From: CAYWRO01 sp964460345 | GTDB taxonomy: Bacteria; Planctomycetota; Phycisphaerae; Phycisphaerales; UBA1924 | Direction of reading: 5' to 3' | Assembly: GCA_964460345.1 (NCBI GenBank) | Contig: CAYWRO010000106.1 | Span: 1-10,049 of the forward strand | Length of the DNA stretch: 10,049 nt | Shown: positions 1 through 6,589 of the stretch, piece by piece | Layout of the letters: each line of letters begins with the position of its first letter | Numbering within the stretch: the first letter of the stretch is position 1 | The notes under the pieces: model-generated | Seen by the model: the letters and a program-made list of their open reading frames with translations, nothing else | What the model was told of the DNA's origin: nothing | The model's database searches: none | Translations under genes and position numbers: made by a program

Positions 1-613
1 CAACCCTCCCCCCATCACGAGCGCTTCGCACCGCGCTCCCGCCGGCCGCCGCCGTGCCGCCCGGCTCGCCTGCCTCGTCGCCGCCGCTGGCCTCGCCGCC
101 GCCGCCTCCTCCCCGGCCCTCGGCTGGGCCGCCGCGTGGCGCTTCCCGCATCAGCAACAACAGCAGCCCGCCACCGGCCAGCCCGAAGCCGACACGCGCG
201 ATCAGAGCGCCGACCCCGAGGTCGACCGCATCATCGAAGACCTCGAACGCGCCGCCAACCGCGACGCCGACACGCGCATCGCCCCGCCCCCGACAACCCC
301 CGCCGCGGCGAGCAGCAAACTCCTCCGCGAAGGCACCTTCCTCCGCTCCCGCCGCGGCCGCGTCGTCCGCGATGAGGCCGGCGACTGGGTCTTCCGCTTC
401 GACTCAGACGGCCAGTCCCCCATCACCGACCCCCCCATGGTCCTCATGCCCTGCCAGGCCCTCATGGCGATGGAAGCCATCGCCCAGCGCCACGGCGACG
501 CCGCCACCTTCACCGTCAGCGGAACCGTCTACGTCTACCACAACCGCAACTACCTGCTGCCGACCTTCTACGTCGTGAACCGCGCGACGGACGAAGTGAT
601 GCCAGCTCAGTAG
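1..613 (+). CDS. Exported protein of unknown function, 5'-truncated
   Basis: The reading frame is open from base 2 to the TAG at 611-613 and gives 203 residues with no start codon inside the window, so the gene begins just upstream. Visible residues 10-45 look like a signal peptide: an arginine cluster (RRRAAR), a long Ala/Leu/Gly/Val stretch and an Ala-rich end. A Gln/Pro/Asp-rich linker follows. The compact C-terminal part (about 105-203) has short beta-like stretches: GTFLRSRRGRVVRDEAGDWVF, then FTVSGTVYVYHNRNYLLPTF. The last motif resembles small planctomycete exported proteins that I recall only vaguely; I assign no function. Third codon positions are almost all C or G, as expected for a real gene here. 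A longer overlapping frame (54-578) is a Pro/Ser/Ala shadow. The protein is probably periplasmic or envelope-associated. Its stop codon coincides with the first base of the inverted repeat of the next element. Confidence 0.72.
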   Translation, partial: NPPPITSASHRAPAGRRRAARLACLVAAAGLAAAASSPALGWAAAWRFPHQQQQQPATGQPEADTRDQSADPEVDRIIEDLERAANRDADTRIAPPPTTPAAASSKLLREGTFLRSRRGRVVRDEAGDWVFRFDSDGQSPITDPPMVLMPCQALMAMEAIAQRHGDAATFTVSGTVYVYHNRNYLLPTFYVVNRATDEVMPAQ

Positions 614-642
614 AGGAATAGAGAATAGAGAAGAGAGAAAAG
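611..642. repeat. Left inverted repeat of the cassette (AGAGAAT-type heptamers)
   Basis: Three consecutive 7-base units at 620-640 (AGAGAAT, AGAGAAG, AGAGAAA) are preceded by a one-base-longer version (AGAGGAAT at 612-619). The block is the reverse complement of part of the array at 1077-1153. It starts inside the stop codon of the upstream gene and ends 8 bases before the stop of the four-helix-bundle gene (650-652). Confidence 0.8.
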
Positions 643-649
643 TGGCTCG

Positions 650-1048
650 CTAGTTCTTGTCGAGTCGCGACTTTGCTGTCTTGAGCGTGGCGGTGAGCAT
701 TTTCAACAGTTCGTTGAGGTCTGCATCGAGTGAGCGGAACTCGCTTGCGGTGAGATAGTCCGTCGCGTGCAGGAGTTCCAGCCAGTACGCTGTCTCGCCG
801 GCCTCCTTGAAGGCGATGTGGATCTTGTGAACGAAGTCTGCCTTGCTCTCCGCGTTCTCCGCCTCTCGCACCAGCGCGCCGATCGCGGTCCCTGACTTGA
901 TCAGTTGCCGCGCCAGGTCGAACTCTTTGTGCCTTGCTCGAAGGTGCCTGGCCAGCATGACCGTTCGCACAGCGAAGGCGAACGACTTGTCGCGCAACGG
1001 CCTGGCTGCCGGAGCCGCCGCCTCCCGCAAATCGCCATTTTCGTTCAC
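650..1048 (-). CDS. Four-helix-bundle protein (23S rRNA intervening-sequence protein family)
   Basis: The product is 132 residues, the usual length for this family (TIGR02436-type, bS23-like). Family hallmarks are KSFAFAVRTV (21-30), then QLIKSGTAIGALVREAENAE (48-67), SKADFVHKIHIAFKEAGE (68-85), YWLELL (88-93) and a final helix ELLKMLTATLKTAKSRL. The fold is four amphipathic helices, and relatives form pentameric barrels. The biochemical role is unknown. Related proteins are encoded in 23S rRNA intervening sequences, and a cousin (Avd) assists diversity-generating retroelements, which suggests nucleic-acid binding. The start is GTG at 1046-1048, supported by GGGAGG about 8 bases upstream. The N-terminal extension before KSF (20 residues, Ala-rich) is somewhat long. 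The gene is flanked on both sides by inverted heptamer repeats. No reverse transcriptase or variable repeat is present in the window. Confidence 0.9.
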   Translation of the reverse strand: MNENGDLREAAAPAARPLRDKSFAFAVRTVMLARHLRARHKEFDLARQLIKSGTAIGALVREAENAESKADFVHKIHIAFKEAGETAYWLELLHATDYLTASEFRSLDADLNELLKMLTATLKTAKSRLDKN

Positions 1049-1076
1049 GGCGGACCCTCCCTTCGCGCTGCCCTCT

Positions 1077-1153
1077 CTTCCCTCTTCCCTCTTCCCTCTT
1101 CTCTCTTCTCTCTTCTCTATTCTCTCTTCTCTATTCTCTATTCTCTATTCTCT
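1077..1153. repeat. Heptamer tandem array, 11 perfect-length units (right end of cassette)
   Basis: The stretch is exactly 11 x 7 bp of the form (C/A)TTC(C/T)CT with no indels. In order it has three CTTCCCT, three CTTCTCT, one ATTCTCT, one CTTCTCT and three ATTCTCT. It ends 3 bases before the nuoH stop codon and begins just upstream of the four-helix-bundle gene's ribosome binding site. It could therefore lie in that gene's promoter or leader and in the 3' end of the nuoH transcript. All pyrimidines on the plus strand except the A of the ATTCTCT units. Confidence 0.92.
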
Positions 1154-1156
1154 GCC

Positions 1157-2536
1157 TCAGGTGTATGCGACGGGCTGCGTCCCCTCGACCGGACGATCGT
1201 CCCGTGCGATTCCCACAGGCGCGCCGGTTTCAACGCGCTCGCCTTCCAGCGGGCTGAAGCGCGAACCGGCCAGGCGGATGCGGCGGTTGATTGTCCGCCG
1301 CGGCAGCAGCGGCTGGATCGCCAGCAGCACCGCCACCAGCGCAATGTTCACCAGCAGCATCACCACCCACGACGGCAGCCGCCACGCGTTCAGGCCGCCG
1401 CCGATGTGCCCCATCACCGCCGTCAGGACGAGCACCACCAGCGAAATCGGGATCACCGACTGCCACGCCATCTGCATCACCTGGTCGTACCGCAGCCGCG
1501 GCAGCGTCCAGCGGATGAACATGAACAGCACGAGCAGCGTCGCGACCTTGCCGAAGTAGACCCCGACCTTCGCCAGGACCCACCCGAACCCGGCCGCGCC
1601 GGCCGGATCGACCGGGAAGAGTGAGCCGGCCCCGAAGAGCGGGATCGGATCCCAGCCGCCCATGAACAGCAGCACGAAGAACCCGGCGGAGGTGATCATG
1701 TGCGCATACTCGGCCAGGAAGAAGAGCGCGAAGCGCATCGCCGAGTATTCGGTGTGGTACCCGCCGACAAGATCGTTCTCGCTCTCGGCGTTGTCGAAGG
1801 GAAGGCGGTTGGCCTCCGCCAGGATCGCGATCAGGAAGATGATCGCCGCCACCGGCTGGCTGAACATCAACCACCCGTTGTGGACCTGGTAGTTGATGAT
1901 GTCCCACGGCAGCAGCGAGCCGACCATCAGCAGCACCGCCAGCAGCGACAGGCCCAGCGGAACCTCGTAGCTGATCATCTGGGCCGCGGCCCGCATGGAG
2001 CCGAGGAAGGAGTACTTGTTGTTGCTGGCCCACCCGCCCAGGACGACGCCGTAGATGCCAATCGAGGCAACCGCCAGAAGGTAGATGATTCCCGCGTTCA
2101 CCGCCGCGCCCGCGATGTGCACCCGCGCCGCCTCAAACTCCCACCCCAGCCACGGAATCGTGAATGTCGGCACGTCCCACGTCCCGCCCCACGGGATGAT
2201 CGCAAAGCCGATGAGCGCCGGCACGATGATCGCCGCGGGCGCAAGGGTGAAGAGCAACTTGTCGACCGCCTTGGCCGAGTAGTCCTCCTTCAGGATGAAC
2301 TTCAGCCCGTCGGCCAGCGACTGGCCCAGCCCCAGCATCCCCTTGAGCCCCTTGAGCGCGGGGATGTTGAAGTTGAACCCCGTCCGGTTCGGCCCCACCC
2401 GGTCCGACACGTACGCGGCGATCTTCCGCTCCACGTAAATCAGGAACGTCACCGACACGAGAATGGCGTGAATGACGACGAGGATGGTCGCCACCGACAC
2501 CAGAAACTGGGTATCCACGAAATCCGGCTGAGGCAT
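1157..2536 (-). CDS. nuoH: NADH-quinone oxidoreductase subunit H (complex I)
   Basis: NuoH/ND1 is the membrane subunit at the joint between the peripheral and membrane arms of complex I and forms much of the quinone pocket. Landmarks from the ATG at 2534-2536 (459 residues): first membrane helix with ERKIAAYVSDRVGPNRTG, the strongly conserved ERK...GPNR signature; AEANRLPFDNAESENDLVGG followed by YHTEYSAMRFALFFLAEYA; and TLPRLRYDQVMQMAWQSVIP near the C-terminus. Several hydrophobic helices are obvious throughout. A polar C-terminal tail of about 45 residues follows the last helix and makes the protein longer than many homologues. The frame stays open to a TTG at 2752, but that extension crosses a terminator and three palindromic repeats, so I start at 2536. 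No clear Shine-Dalgarno is seen. No other nuo gene is adjacent, and the terminator upstream separates it from the RRM gene. Confidence 0.95.
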   Translation of the reverse strand: MPQPDFVDTQFLVSVATILVVIHAILVSVTFLIYVERKIAAYVSDRVGPNRTGFNFNIPALKGLKGMLGLGQSLADGLKFILKEDYSAKAVDKLLFTLAPAAIIVPALIGFAIIPWGGTWDVPTFTIPWLGWEFEAARVHIAGAAVNAGIIYLLAVASIGIYGVVLGGWASNNKYSFLGSMRAAAQMISYEVPLGLSLLAVLLMVGSLLPWDIINYQVHNGWLMFSQPVAAIIFLIAILAEANRLPFDNAESENDLVGGYHTEYSAMRFALFFLAEYAHMITSAGFFVLLFMGGWDPIPLFGAGSLFPVDPAGAAGFGWVLAKVGVYFGKVATLLVLFMFIRWTLPRLRYDQVMQMAWQSVIPISLVVLVLTAVMGHIGGGLNAWRLPSWVVMLLVNIALVAVLLAIQPLLPRRTINRRIRLAGSRFSPLEGERVETGAPVGIARDDRPVEGTQPVAYT

Positions 2537-2563
2537 AGGGCGGGATCGTAGGCCGCCCCGCAG

Positions 2564-2649
2564 CACAGGCATCCCGCCTCCGAAGACCCCCCGTGGCACA
2601 GGCGTCCCGCCTGTGAAGACACCCCCATGGCACAGGCATCCCGCCTGTG
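2564..2649. repeat. Three REP-like palindromes (CACAGGC-5-GCCTGTG)
   Basis: Three copies lie at 2564-2582, 2597-2615 and 2631-2649, spaced 33 and 34 bases apart. The second and third are perfect 7-bp inverted arms (CACAGGC / GCCTGTG) around loops GTCCC and ATCCC. The first has a decayed right arm (GCCTCCG). Flanks are also partly shared, with TGGCACAGG before copy 2 and GAAGAC after copies 1 and 2. They occupy the region between the RRM gene's terminator and nuoH. Read in the minus direction they give the spurious peptide RRDACA, which I have seen in over-extended planctomycete ORFs (recollection, not checked). Confidence 0.85.
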
Positions 2650-2705
2650 ACAACCTCCGGCCACAACCGCGCGCCGCGCACCCCGCCCCCCCAACTGCTC
2701 CCGCC

Positions 2706-2741
2706 AAACAAAAAACCCTCCGCCCACTCAAGGGCGGAGGG
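2706..2741 (-). terminator. Intrinsic terminator of the RRM gene
   Basis: A perfect 10-bp stem (2716-2725 CCCTCCGCCC with 2732-2741 GGGCGGAGGG) has a 6-base loop. On the minus strand it is followed directly by a T-rich tract (complement of 2706-2715, AAACAAAAAA). It lies 28 bases past the stop of the RRM gene and points in its direction, so it should end that transcript before nuoH. Confidence 0.9.
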
Positions 2742-2769
2742 TCTGCAAACAAATCAACTCAGCGGAGGA

Positions 2770-3075
2770 TTACCAGCCGCCGCGGCCGCGGCCGCCGCCG
2801 TTATTCCAGCCGCCGCCGCCGCCGCCACCGCGGTTCTCGCGCGGCTTGGCCTCATTGACCTTGATGTTGCGGCCACCAACCTCGCGGCCGTCCAGCTCGC
2901 CGATCGCCTTGCGGGCGCCGTCGTCGTCCATGGTCACGAACCCGAACCCCTTGGGGCGCCCGGTGTCGCGGTCCATGATCAAAGCGACTTCCTGAACGGA
3001 GCCGTGCTGGCCGAACAGGTCCTCGAGTTCGCTCTGGCTGGTGTTGTACGAGAGATTTCCAACATAGAGCTTCAT
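2770..3075 (-). CDS. Glycine-rich RRM RNA-binding protein
   Basis: The protein has 101 residues: one RNA recognition motif (about 1-76) and a Gly/Arg/Asn/Trp-rich tail (82-101). RNP2 is LYVGNL (3-8) and RNP1 is KGFGFVTM (42-49), both with the aromatic residues that stack on RNA bases. This architecture matches the small bacterial RRM proteins (Rbp type) of cyanobacteria and planctomycetes, which bind single-stranded RNA and in cyanobacteria are often cold-regulated. The start at 3073-3075 is chosen because the RRM begins right there (MKLYVGNL) and AGGAG lies 7 bases upstream. The frame extends 12 residues further up, without family support. The gene is monocistronic: a leader of up to 200 bp upstream and its own terminator downstream. 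Confidence 0.95.
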   Translation of the reverse strand: MKLYVGNLSYNTSQSELEDLFGQHGSVQEVALIMDRDTGRPKGFGFVTMDDDGARKAIGELDGREVGGRNIKVNEAKPRENRGGGGGGGWNNGGGRGRGGW

Positions 3076-3275
3076 TTGAGCTCTCCTGACCCGAAGTTTC
3101 GCAATCCGCAAAGAACCTTCGGGAGGGATCTATGTCGGAACATTCAGCGAGCGGCATGTCGGCACAGCGCCGTCGCCGTCCCGCTTCAAGCACAGAATGA
3201 TAGCCCTGGCCTCGCCGTCGAAGCGGGCTACATCAACGCCGGTCCCTAGGAAGGAGCAAAGCTGCCCCTGACCGC
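3076..3275 (-). other. Intergenic leader upstream of the RRM gene
   Basis: There are about 200 bases between the end of the wzt-like gene and the RRM start. It has no convincing ORF and no obvious sigma70 boxes. Near the gene, CGAAG and CTTCG at about 3091-3122 could close a weak imperfect hairpin just above the AGGAG ribosome binding site. A promoter for the RRM gene must lie here or within the 3' end of wzt, because the next gene is closed by a terminator on the other side. Confidence 0.4.
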
Positions 3276-4700
3276 TCAGACCTGCACCTCGGGAGGCGCT
3301 TCGACCCCCTGCCCCACGCCGATCACTTCAAAGGCCGCCGGCTGGTGCGACAGGTACCGCACGTGCGCCGTCGCCGAGGGCATCAGGCCGAATGTCGCGC
3401 ACCCGTCCACGTGATCCAGCGTCAGGCCCATCTCCGCCGGATCCAGCCCCAGCCGCGTGAGCGTGAGCGTCACCCCGTACCGCCCCGGGCGGAAGGGGCA
3501 CGGCAGGGTCAACCGCATTGTGCACCGCTCCCCCGCCCGCATCGCCGGCACGAGCACGCCGTAGTCGCTCCCCGCGCCGCCGGTCATATCCAGCCCGCTG
3601 CGATCGCGGATCAGAAACGCCAGATCAACCCGGTCGATGTCCACCTTTGAAACCAGCGTCGCCTCGACCGTCACGCGATCGCCGGACCGATACGCCATCG
3701 CCTCGCGACCGTCATCATCCAGCAGACGCACGTGCTCGATCTGCACGTGCCCGCTCCCATACCGCAGCTTCGACGCCACCGGCGTGGAAAGCTCAAAGCC
3801 GCCGAGCAGATCCTGCTGTGTCCGCAGCGCCTCTTCGTTGTTCGTGCGCCGCAGGTGCTCGATGTACCGGTTCACGGCGTCGTCCACAGACCCGAAGTAC
3901 GCCTGCTGCCCCTTGATCAGAAGCAGGCCCTTCTGGCAGAGCATCTTCACCGCGTCCGGCCCGTGGCTCACAAACAGCAGCGAAACGCCCTCGCGCAGCA
4001 TCCGGCGGATGCGGTTCACGCACTTGGCCTGAAAGCCCATGTCCCCCACCGCCAGGATCTCATCCAGGATCAGGATGTCCGGCCGCACCGTCACCGCCAC
4101 CGCAAACGCCAGCCGCGCGTGCATGCCGCTGGAGTACAGCATCACCGGCTGATCGATGAACTCGTCGATGTCGGCGAAATCCGTAATCTCGTCGAAGCGC
4201 GCCTCGATCTCACGCCGCGGAATACCCAGGATCGCCCCCGCCATGTAGACGTTCTCGCGCCCTGTAAACTGCGGGTTAAACCCGGAGCCCAGTTCCAACA
4301 GCGCCGCGATGCGCCCGCGAACCACTGCCCGGCCCGTCGTCGGCGTCGTCGTTCCGGCGATGATCTGCAGCAGCGTGCTCTTGCCGCTCCCGTTCGCGCC
4401 GATGATGCCGATCGACTCGCCGGGCATGATGTCGAAGCTGACGTCGCGCAGCGCCCAGAAAGGCTTGTAGTACCGCGCAAACCTCCCCAGCATCGCCTGC
4501 TTCACGCGGTCAGCGCGCCGCTGATACAGCCGGTAGCACTTCCCCACGCCTTCCACGGACAGGATCGGCTCCACGCCCGGGCTTCGGCCCTCCGCTCCGT
4601 CCTGCGCCTCCGCCCCATCGCTGTACAGCGTCCCCTCCGCCGCGACCTCCGTCGCGCCGTGGAACCCGTTGCTGGAGATGGCAGAACGCTCAAATGACAT
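3276..4700 (-). CDS. wzt: Polysaccharide ABC exporter, ATP-binding protein with C-terminal glycan-binding domain (Wzt type)
   Basis: Counting from the TTG-started frame (476 residues), the ABC domain runs from about 48 to 290. It has Walker A GANGSGKST (103-111), signature YSSGMHARLAF (191-201), Walker B ILILDE (211-216), D-loop AVGD and switch histidine VSH (246-248). The sequence FNPQFTGRENVYMAG is typical of the Wzt/TagH subfamily. Residues from about 320 to 460 are a beta-rich domain like the Wzt C-terminal domain, which in the E. coli O9a protein recognises the finished O-antigen end. The role is to power export of a lipid-linked glycan. I prefer the ATG at 4698-4700 (474 residues), which overlaps the end of the permease gene by 11 bases, so the two are co-translated. 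A polar N-terminal stretch of about 45 residues precedes the ABC domain. The symbol is family level; the glycan is unknown. Confidence 0.93.
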   Translation of the reverse strand: MSFERSAISSNGFHGATEVAAEGTLYSDGAEAQDGAEGRSPGVEPILSVEGVGKCYRLYQRRADRVKQAMLGRFARYYKPFWALRDVSFDIMPGESIGIIGANGSGKSTLLQIIAGTTTPTTGRAVVRGRIAALLELGSGFNPQFTGRENVYMAGAILGIPRREIEARFDEITDFADIDEFIDQPVMLYSSGMHARLAFAVAVTVRPDILILDEILAVGDMGFQAKCVNRIRRMLREGVSLLFVSHGPDAVKMLCQKGLLLIKGQQAYFGSVDDAVNRYIEHLRRTNNEEALRTQQDLLGGFELSTPVASKLRYGSGHVQIEHVRLLDDDGREAMAYRSGDRVTVEATLVSKVDIDRVDLAFLIRDRSGLDMTGGAGSDYGVLVPAMRAGERCTMRLTLPCPFRPGRYGVTLTLTRLGLDPAEMGLTLDHVDGCATFGLMPSATAHVRYLSHQPAAFEVIGVGQGVEAPPEVQV

Positions 4701-5565
4701 CCGCAAACACCCGCTTGGTCCGCATGAACCAGAAGTACCCGATCTGCATCACCAGCGCCGAGGCCACCGTCACGATCCCGAGCGCCTCCCAATCCGGCAT
4801 GCGGTCCAGCAGCAGCACATCCCGCCCGCTCGTCACGATTGTCGACATCGGGTTCAGCCGCAGCACCCACTTGTACTCTTCCGGCACCGCCTCAATCGTG
4901 TAGAAGATCGGCGTCATGAAGTACAACAGGCTGACCACCACCTCCGTGAAGACGCGCGTGTCCCGCACGAACACACCCAGCGACGCCAGAATCCACGACA
5001 GCCCCAGCGTCAGCATCACCATCGGCGCAAGCACCGCCGGCAACAGGAACACTTTCGAACTGAAAATCCCCGCAAACACGCCCGCCGCCGCCAGCAGCAG
5101 CACGATCGCGATCAGCGCGTAAAACATCGCCGCCGCGGCGCTCGCGACCGGCAGAATCTCCACCGGAAACACCACCCTCTGCACCAGGTTCCGCCGCCCG
5201 ATCAGCAGCGTCGGCGCCTTCTGCACCGTGGTGGAGAAAAACTGATACAGCAGGTGCCCCGTGAAAAACATCAGGGCAAAGCCCGCGTGCTTCCCACTCG
5301 TCCCCACCTCGTCATTCCCCCCCATCCAGTCCTTCGCCTCCAGCACCGCACTGAAGACAAACGTGTACACCGCCAGCACCAGCAGCGGCTGGGCGAACAC
5401 CCACACCAGCCCCAGGTACGAGCCCTTGTACATCTCCACCACGTCACGCGCGGCGAACTTCCAGATCAGATTCCAGTGACGCCCAAGCCCGGTCGCCATG
5501 TGCCACGGGCTGATCATCTGGCCCGCCGGCTCCGGATTGGGGGATCGAATGACCACCTCGCTCAT
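4690..5565 (-). CDS. wzm: Polysaccharide ABC exporter permease (Wzm type, ABC2 family)
   Basis: The product is 291 residues, normal for the family, with about six hydrophobic segments (roughly 52-72, 96-115, 136-160, 170-198, 207-224, 261-281). Family motifs are RDVVEMYKGSYLGLVW (40-55) ahead of the first helix, RRNLVQRVVFPVEILPV (124-140), RDTRVFTEVVVSLLYFMTPI (201-220) and a late Asn-Pro (238-239). It should form the inner-membrane channel with the ATPase encoded directly downstream, whose start overlaps this gene's TGA. The start is ATG at 5563-5565, with a purine-rich GGAAGGA about 9 bases upstream. A GTG 11 codons earlier is possible but has poorer support. No glycosyltransferase or epimerase genes accompany the pair in the window. 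Confidence 0.93.
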   Translation of the reverse strand: MSEVVIRSPNPEPAGQMISPWHMATGLGRHWNLIWKFAARDVVEMYKGSYLGLVWVFAQPLLVLAVYTFVFSAVLEAKDWMGGNDEVGTSGKHAGFALMFFTGHLLYQFFSTTVQKAPTLLIGRRNLVQRVVFPVEILPVASAAAAMFYALIAIVLLLAAAGVFAGIFSSKVFLLPAVLAPMVMLTLGLSWILASLGVFVRDTRVFTEVVVSLLYFMTPIFYTIEAVPEEYKWVLRLNPMSTIVTSGRDVLLLDRMPDWEALGIVTVASALVMQIGYFWFMRTKRVFADVI

Positions 5566-5752
5566 CGAACGGTTCCTTCCCGCCCCCCAACAACGCACCG
5601 CCCCCGGTTCAGGTGGACTTTCGACCGCCCCCTCCGCCCCGGTTCGGCCACGACCTCGGCTCCGTCAGCTCTGCCCGGCCTCGTTCTGGGCTCCGCAACG
5701 GTATGAAGCCCCCTCCCCCGCGGCAATCCGCAGCCCCGGCCGCCGGCCGCGC
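5566..5752. other. Intergenic region upstream of the wzm-wzt pair
   Basis: This 187-base gap between the NRDE gene and wzm is very GC-rich and holds no recognisable gene, terminator or consensus promoter. It is long enough to carry a separate promoter for the exporter pair, but I can point to no specific site. Confidence 0.35.
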
Positions 5753-6583
5753 TCAGCCCACGTGAACCCCCGGCCTCTCCAACCGACGCACCACCGGTGT
5801 CGGGCCGTCAGCCACCGCCTCGTACCACATGCGCACATCCGCGGCCGCCCCCGCCGCGTGCCGCACCTCCGCCGTCGTGATGGACACCGTCCGCGCATCC
5901 GGCCGCGTCATCAACACGCTCTGGTGCGTCCGGTCCGGCCACCGCTGGGCGTGGAACTGCTCCTGCACCTCCACCAGGTCCGTCTCGCCGCGCTCGCGGA
6001 CCATCTCCTCCCACAGAGGCAGCCGCACCTGCACGATCTCATCCCCCAGCCCGCTGCTCGCCCAGCACGCGCCCGCCGGCGACTTGCCGCTCCAGAACTC
6101 GTGCTCGGTCACCCGCAGCGACTCTCGATCCCACGCCGCCTCGATCGGCCGCACGCCCGCCCCGTCGCGCTCCAGCCGGTTCAGATCCATCACCACCAGC
6201 CGGAACGGCTTGAACCGCTCCAGGTCCATCCGCTCCAGCCCGGCAATCACCGCCTCCGCCCCCGTGTGCCCCACCAGGCTCGGAATGATCGCCCCGCGCG
6301 AAATCAGATCCCCCGGCACCACCGGCGGCGGCGTGAGGTTCAGGTTCAAAATCGCCATCGCCAACCCGCTCGGTGCCGCGGCGACCCACGTGCCGCCCCC
6401 CTTCGGGTCCACCGGATAGATCGCCCGGCGAGACGGCCCGCTCATCCCGGATGGATGCACCTCGCGCCACACCGGCGGCGTGCCCTCCGGACGCGTGCGG
6501 AGTTCGTCGCGGTTGATCTTCAGGCGGTACCCCCCGCCCCTTCCCTCCGCCGCCTTCAGCGGAATGATCGTCACAGTGCACAT
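5753..6583 (-). CDS. NRDE / TANGO2-family protein
   Basis: The protein has 276 residues from the ATG at 6581-6583. It starts MCTVTIIP, the conserved beginning of this family with Cys at position 2, and carries the name-giving NRDE (24-27), then DPKGGGTWVAAAPSGLAMAI (59-78) and ISRG after a proline-rich stretch. The family (Pfam TANGO2, formerly DUF833) occurs in bacteria and eukaryotes. Its N-terminal Cys suggests an Ntn-hydrolase-like fold; the bacterial function is not settled, and haem or lipid handling has been proposed for eukaryotic members. The next in-frame ATG upstream (6608-6610) would add MSARRADLP, which is encoded by a palindromic repeat and absent from the family, so I reject it. 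The ribosome binding site is odd: the palindrome ends 6 bases before the start, and AAGGAG lies far upstream at 6638-6643. Confidence 0.9.
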   Translation of the reverse strand: MCTVTIIPLKAAEGRGGGYRLKINRDELRTRPEGTPPVWREVHPSGMSGPSRRAIYPVDPKGGGTWVAAAPSGLAMAILNLNLTPPPVVPGDLISRGAIIPSLVGHTGAEAVIAGLERMDLERFKPFRLVVMDLNRLERDGAGVRPIEAAWDRESLRVTEHEFWSGKSPAGACWASSGLGDEIVQVRLPLWEEMVRERGETDLVEVQEQFHAQRWPDRTHQSVLMTRPDARTVSITTAEVRHAAGAAADVRMWYEAVADGPTPVVRRLERPGVHVG

Positions 6584-6589
6584 CGGTAG

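Larger units (their letters stand above)
611..1153. mobile_element. Four-helix-bundle cassette with inverted heptamer repeats (putative mobile element)
   Basis: The left end (611-642, AGAGAAT-type units) and the right end (1117-1147, ATTCTCT/CTTCTCT units) are inverted copies. Aligned by hand, 616-642 against 1117-1143 matches at 26 of 27 positions, and the match extends to 611/1147 with one extra base on the left. Between them lies a single gene, for a four-helix-bundle protein, on the minus strand. The unit fills the space between two convergent stop codons exactly: TAG at 611-613 on the plus strand and TGA at 1157-1159 on the minus strand. Members of this protein family were first described inside intervening sequences of 23S rRNA genes, where the ORF also sits between pairing ends. 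That this copy is mobile is inference; no target-site duplication is evident. Confidence 0.5.

Noticed and set aside
54..578. Plus-strand 174-residue ORF at the left edge
   Set aside because: Almost only Pro/Ser/Ala/Thr/Arg; it is a frame shadow. The neighbouring frame has a signal peptide, normal composition and a stop at 611.
611..1153. Diversity-generating retroelement, suggested by the Avd-like four-helix protein
   Set aside because: No reverse transcriptase, template repeat or variable repeat is present; the protein fits the intervening-sequence branch better.
1154..1160. Intrinsic terminator for nuoH in the heptamer array
   Set aside because: The array alone has no self-complementary stem; it could pair only with the distant inverted copy at 611-642.
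2564..2649. CRISPR-like array (three repeats at 33-34 base spacing)
   Set aside because: Repeats are 19-base palindromes with about 15-base spacers that are partly similar to each other; too few, too short, and no cas genes.
2537..2752. In-frame N-terminal extension of nuoH to a TTG start, giving a 531-residue protein
   Set aside because: It crosses the RRM terminator stem and all three palindromic repeats, has cysteine/glycine-rich junk composition, and the family begins near the ERK helix.
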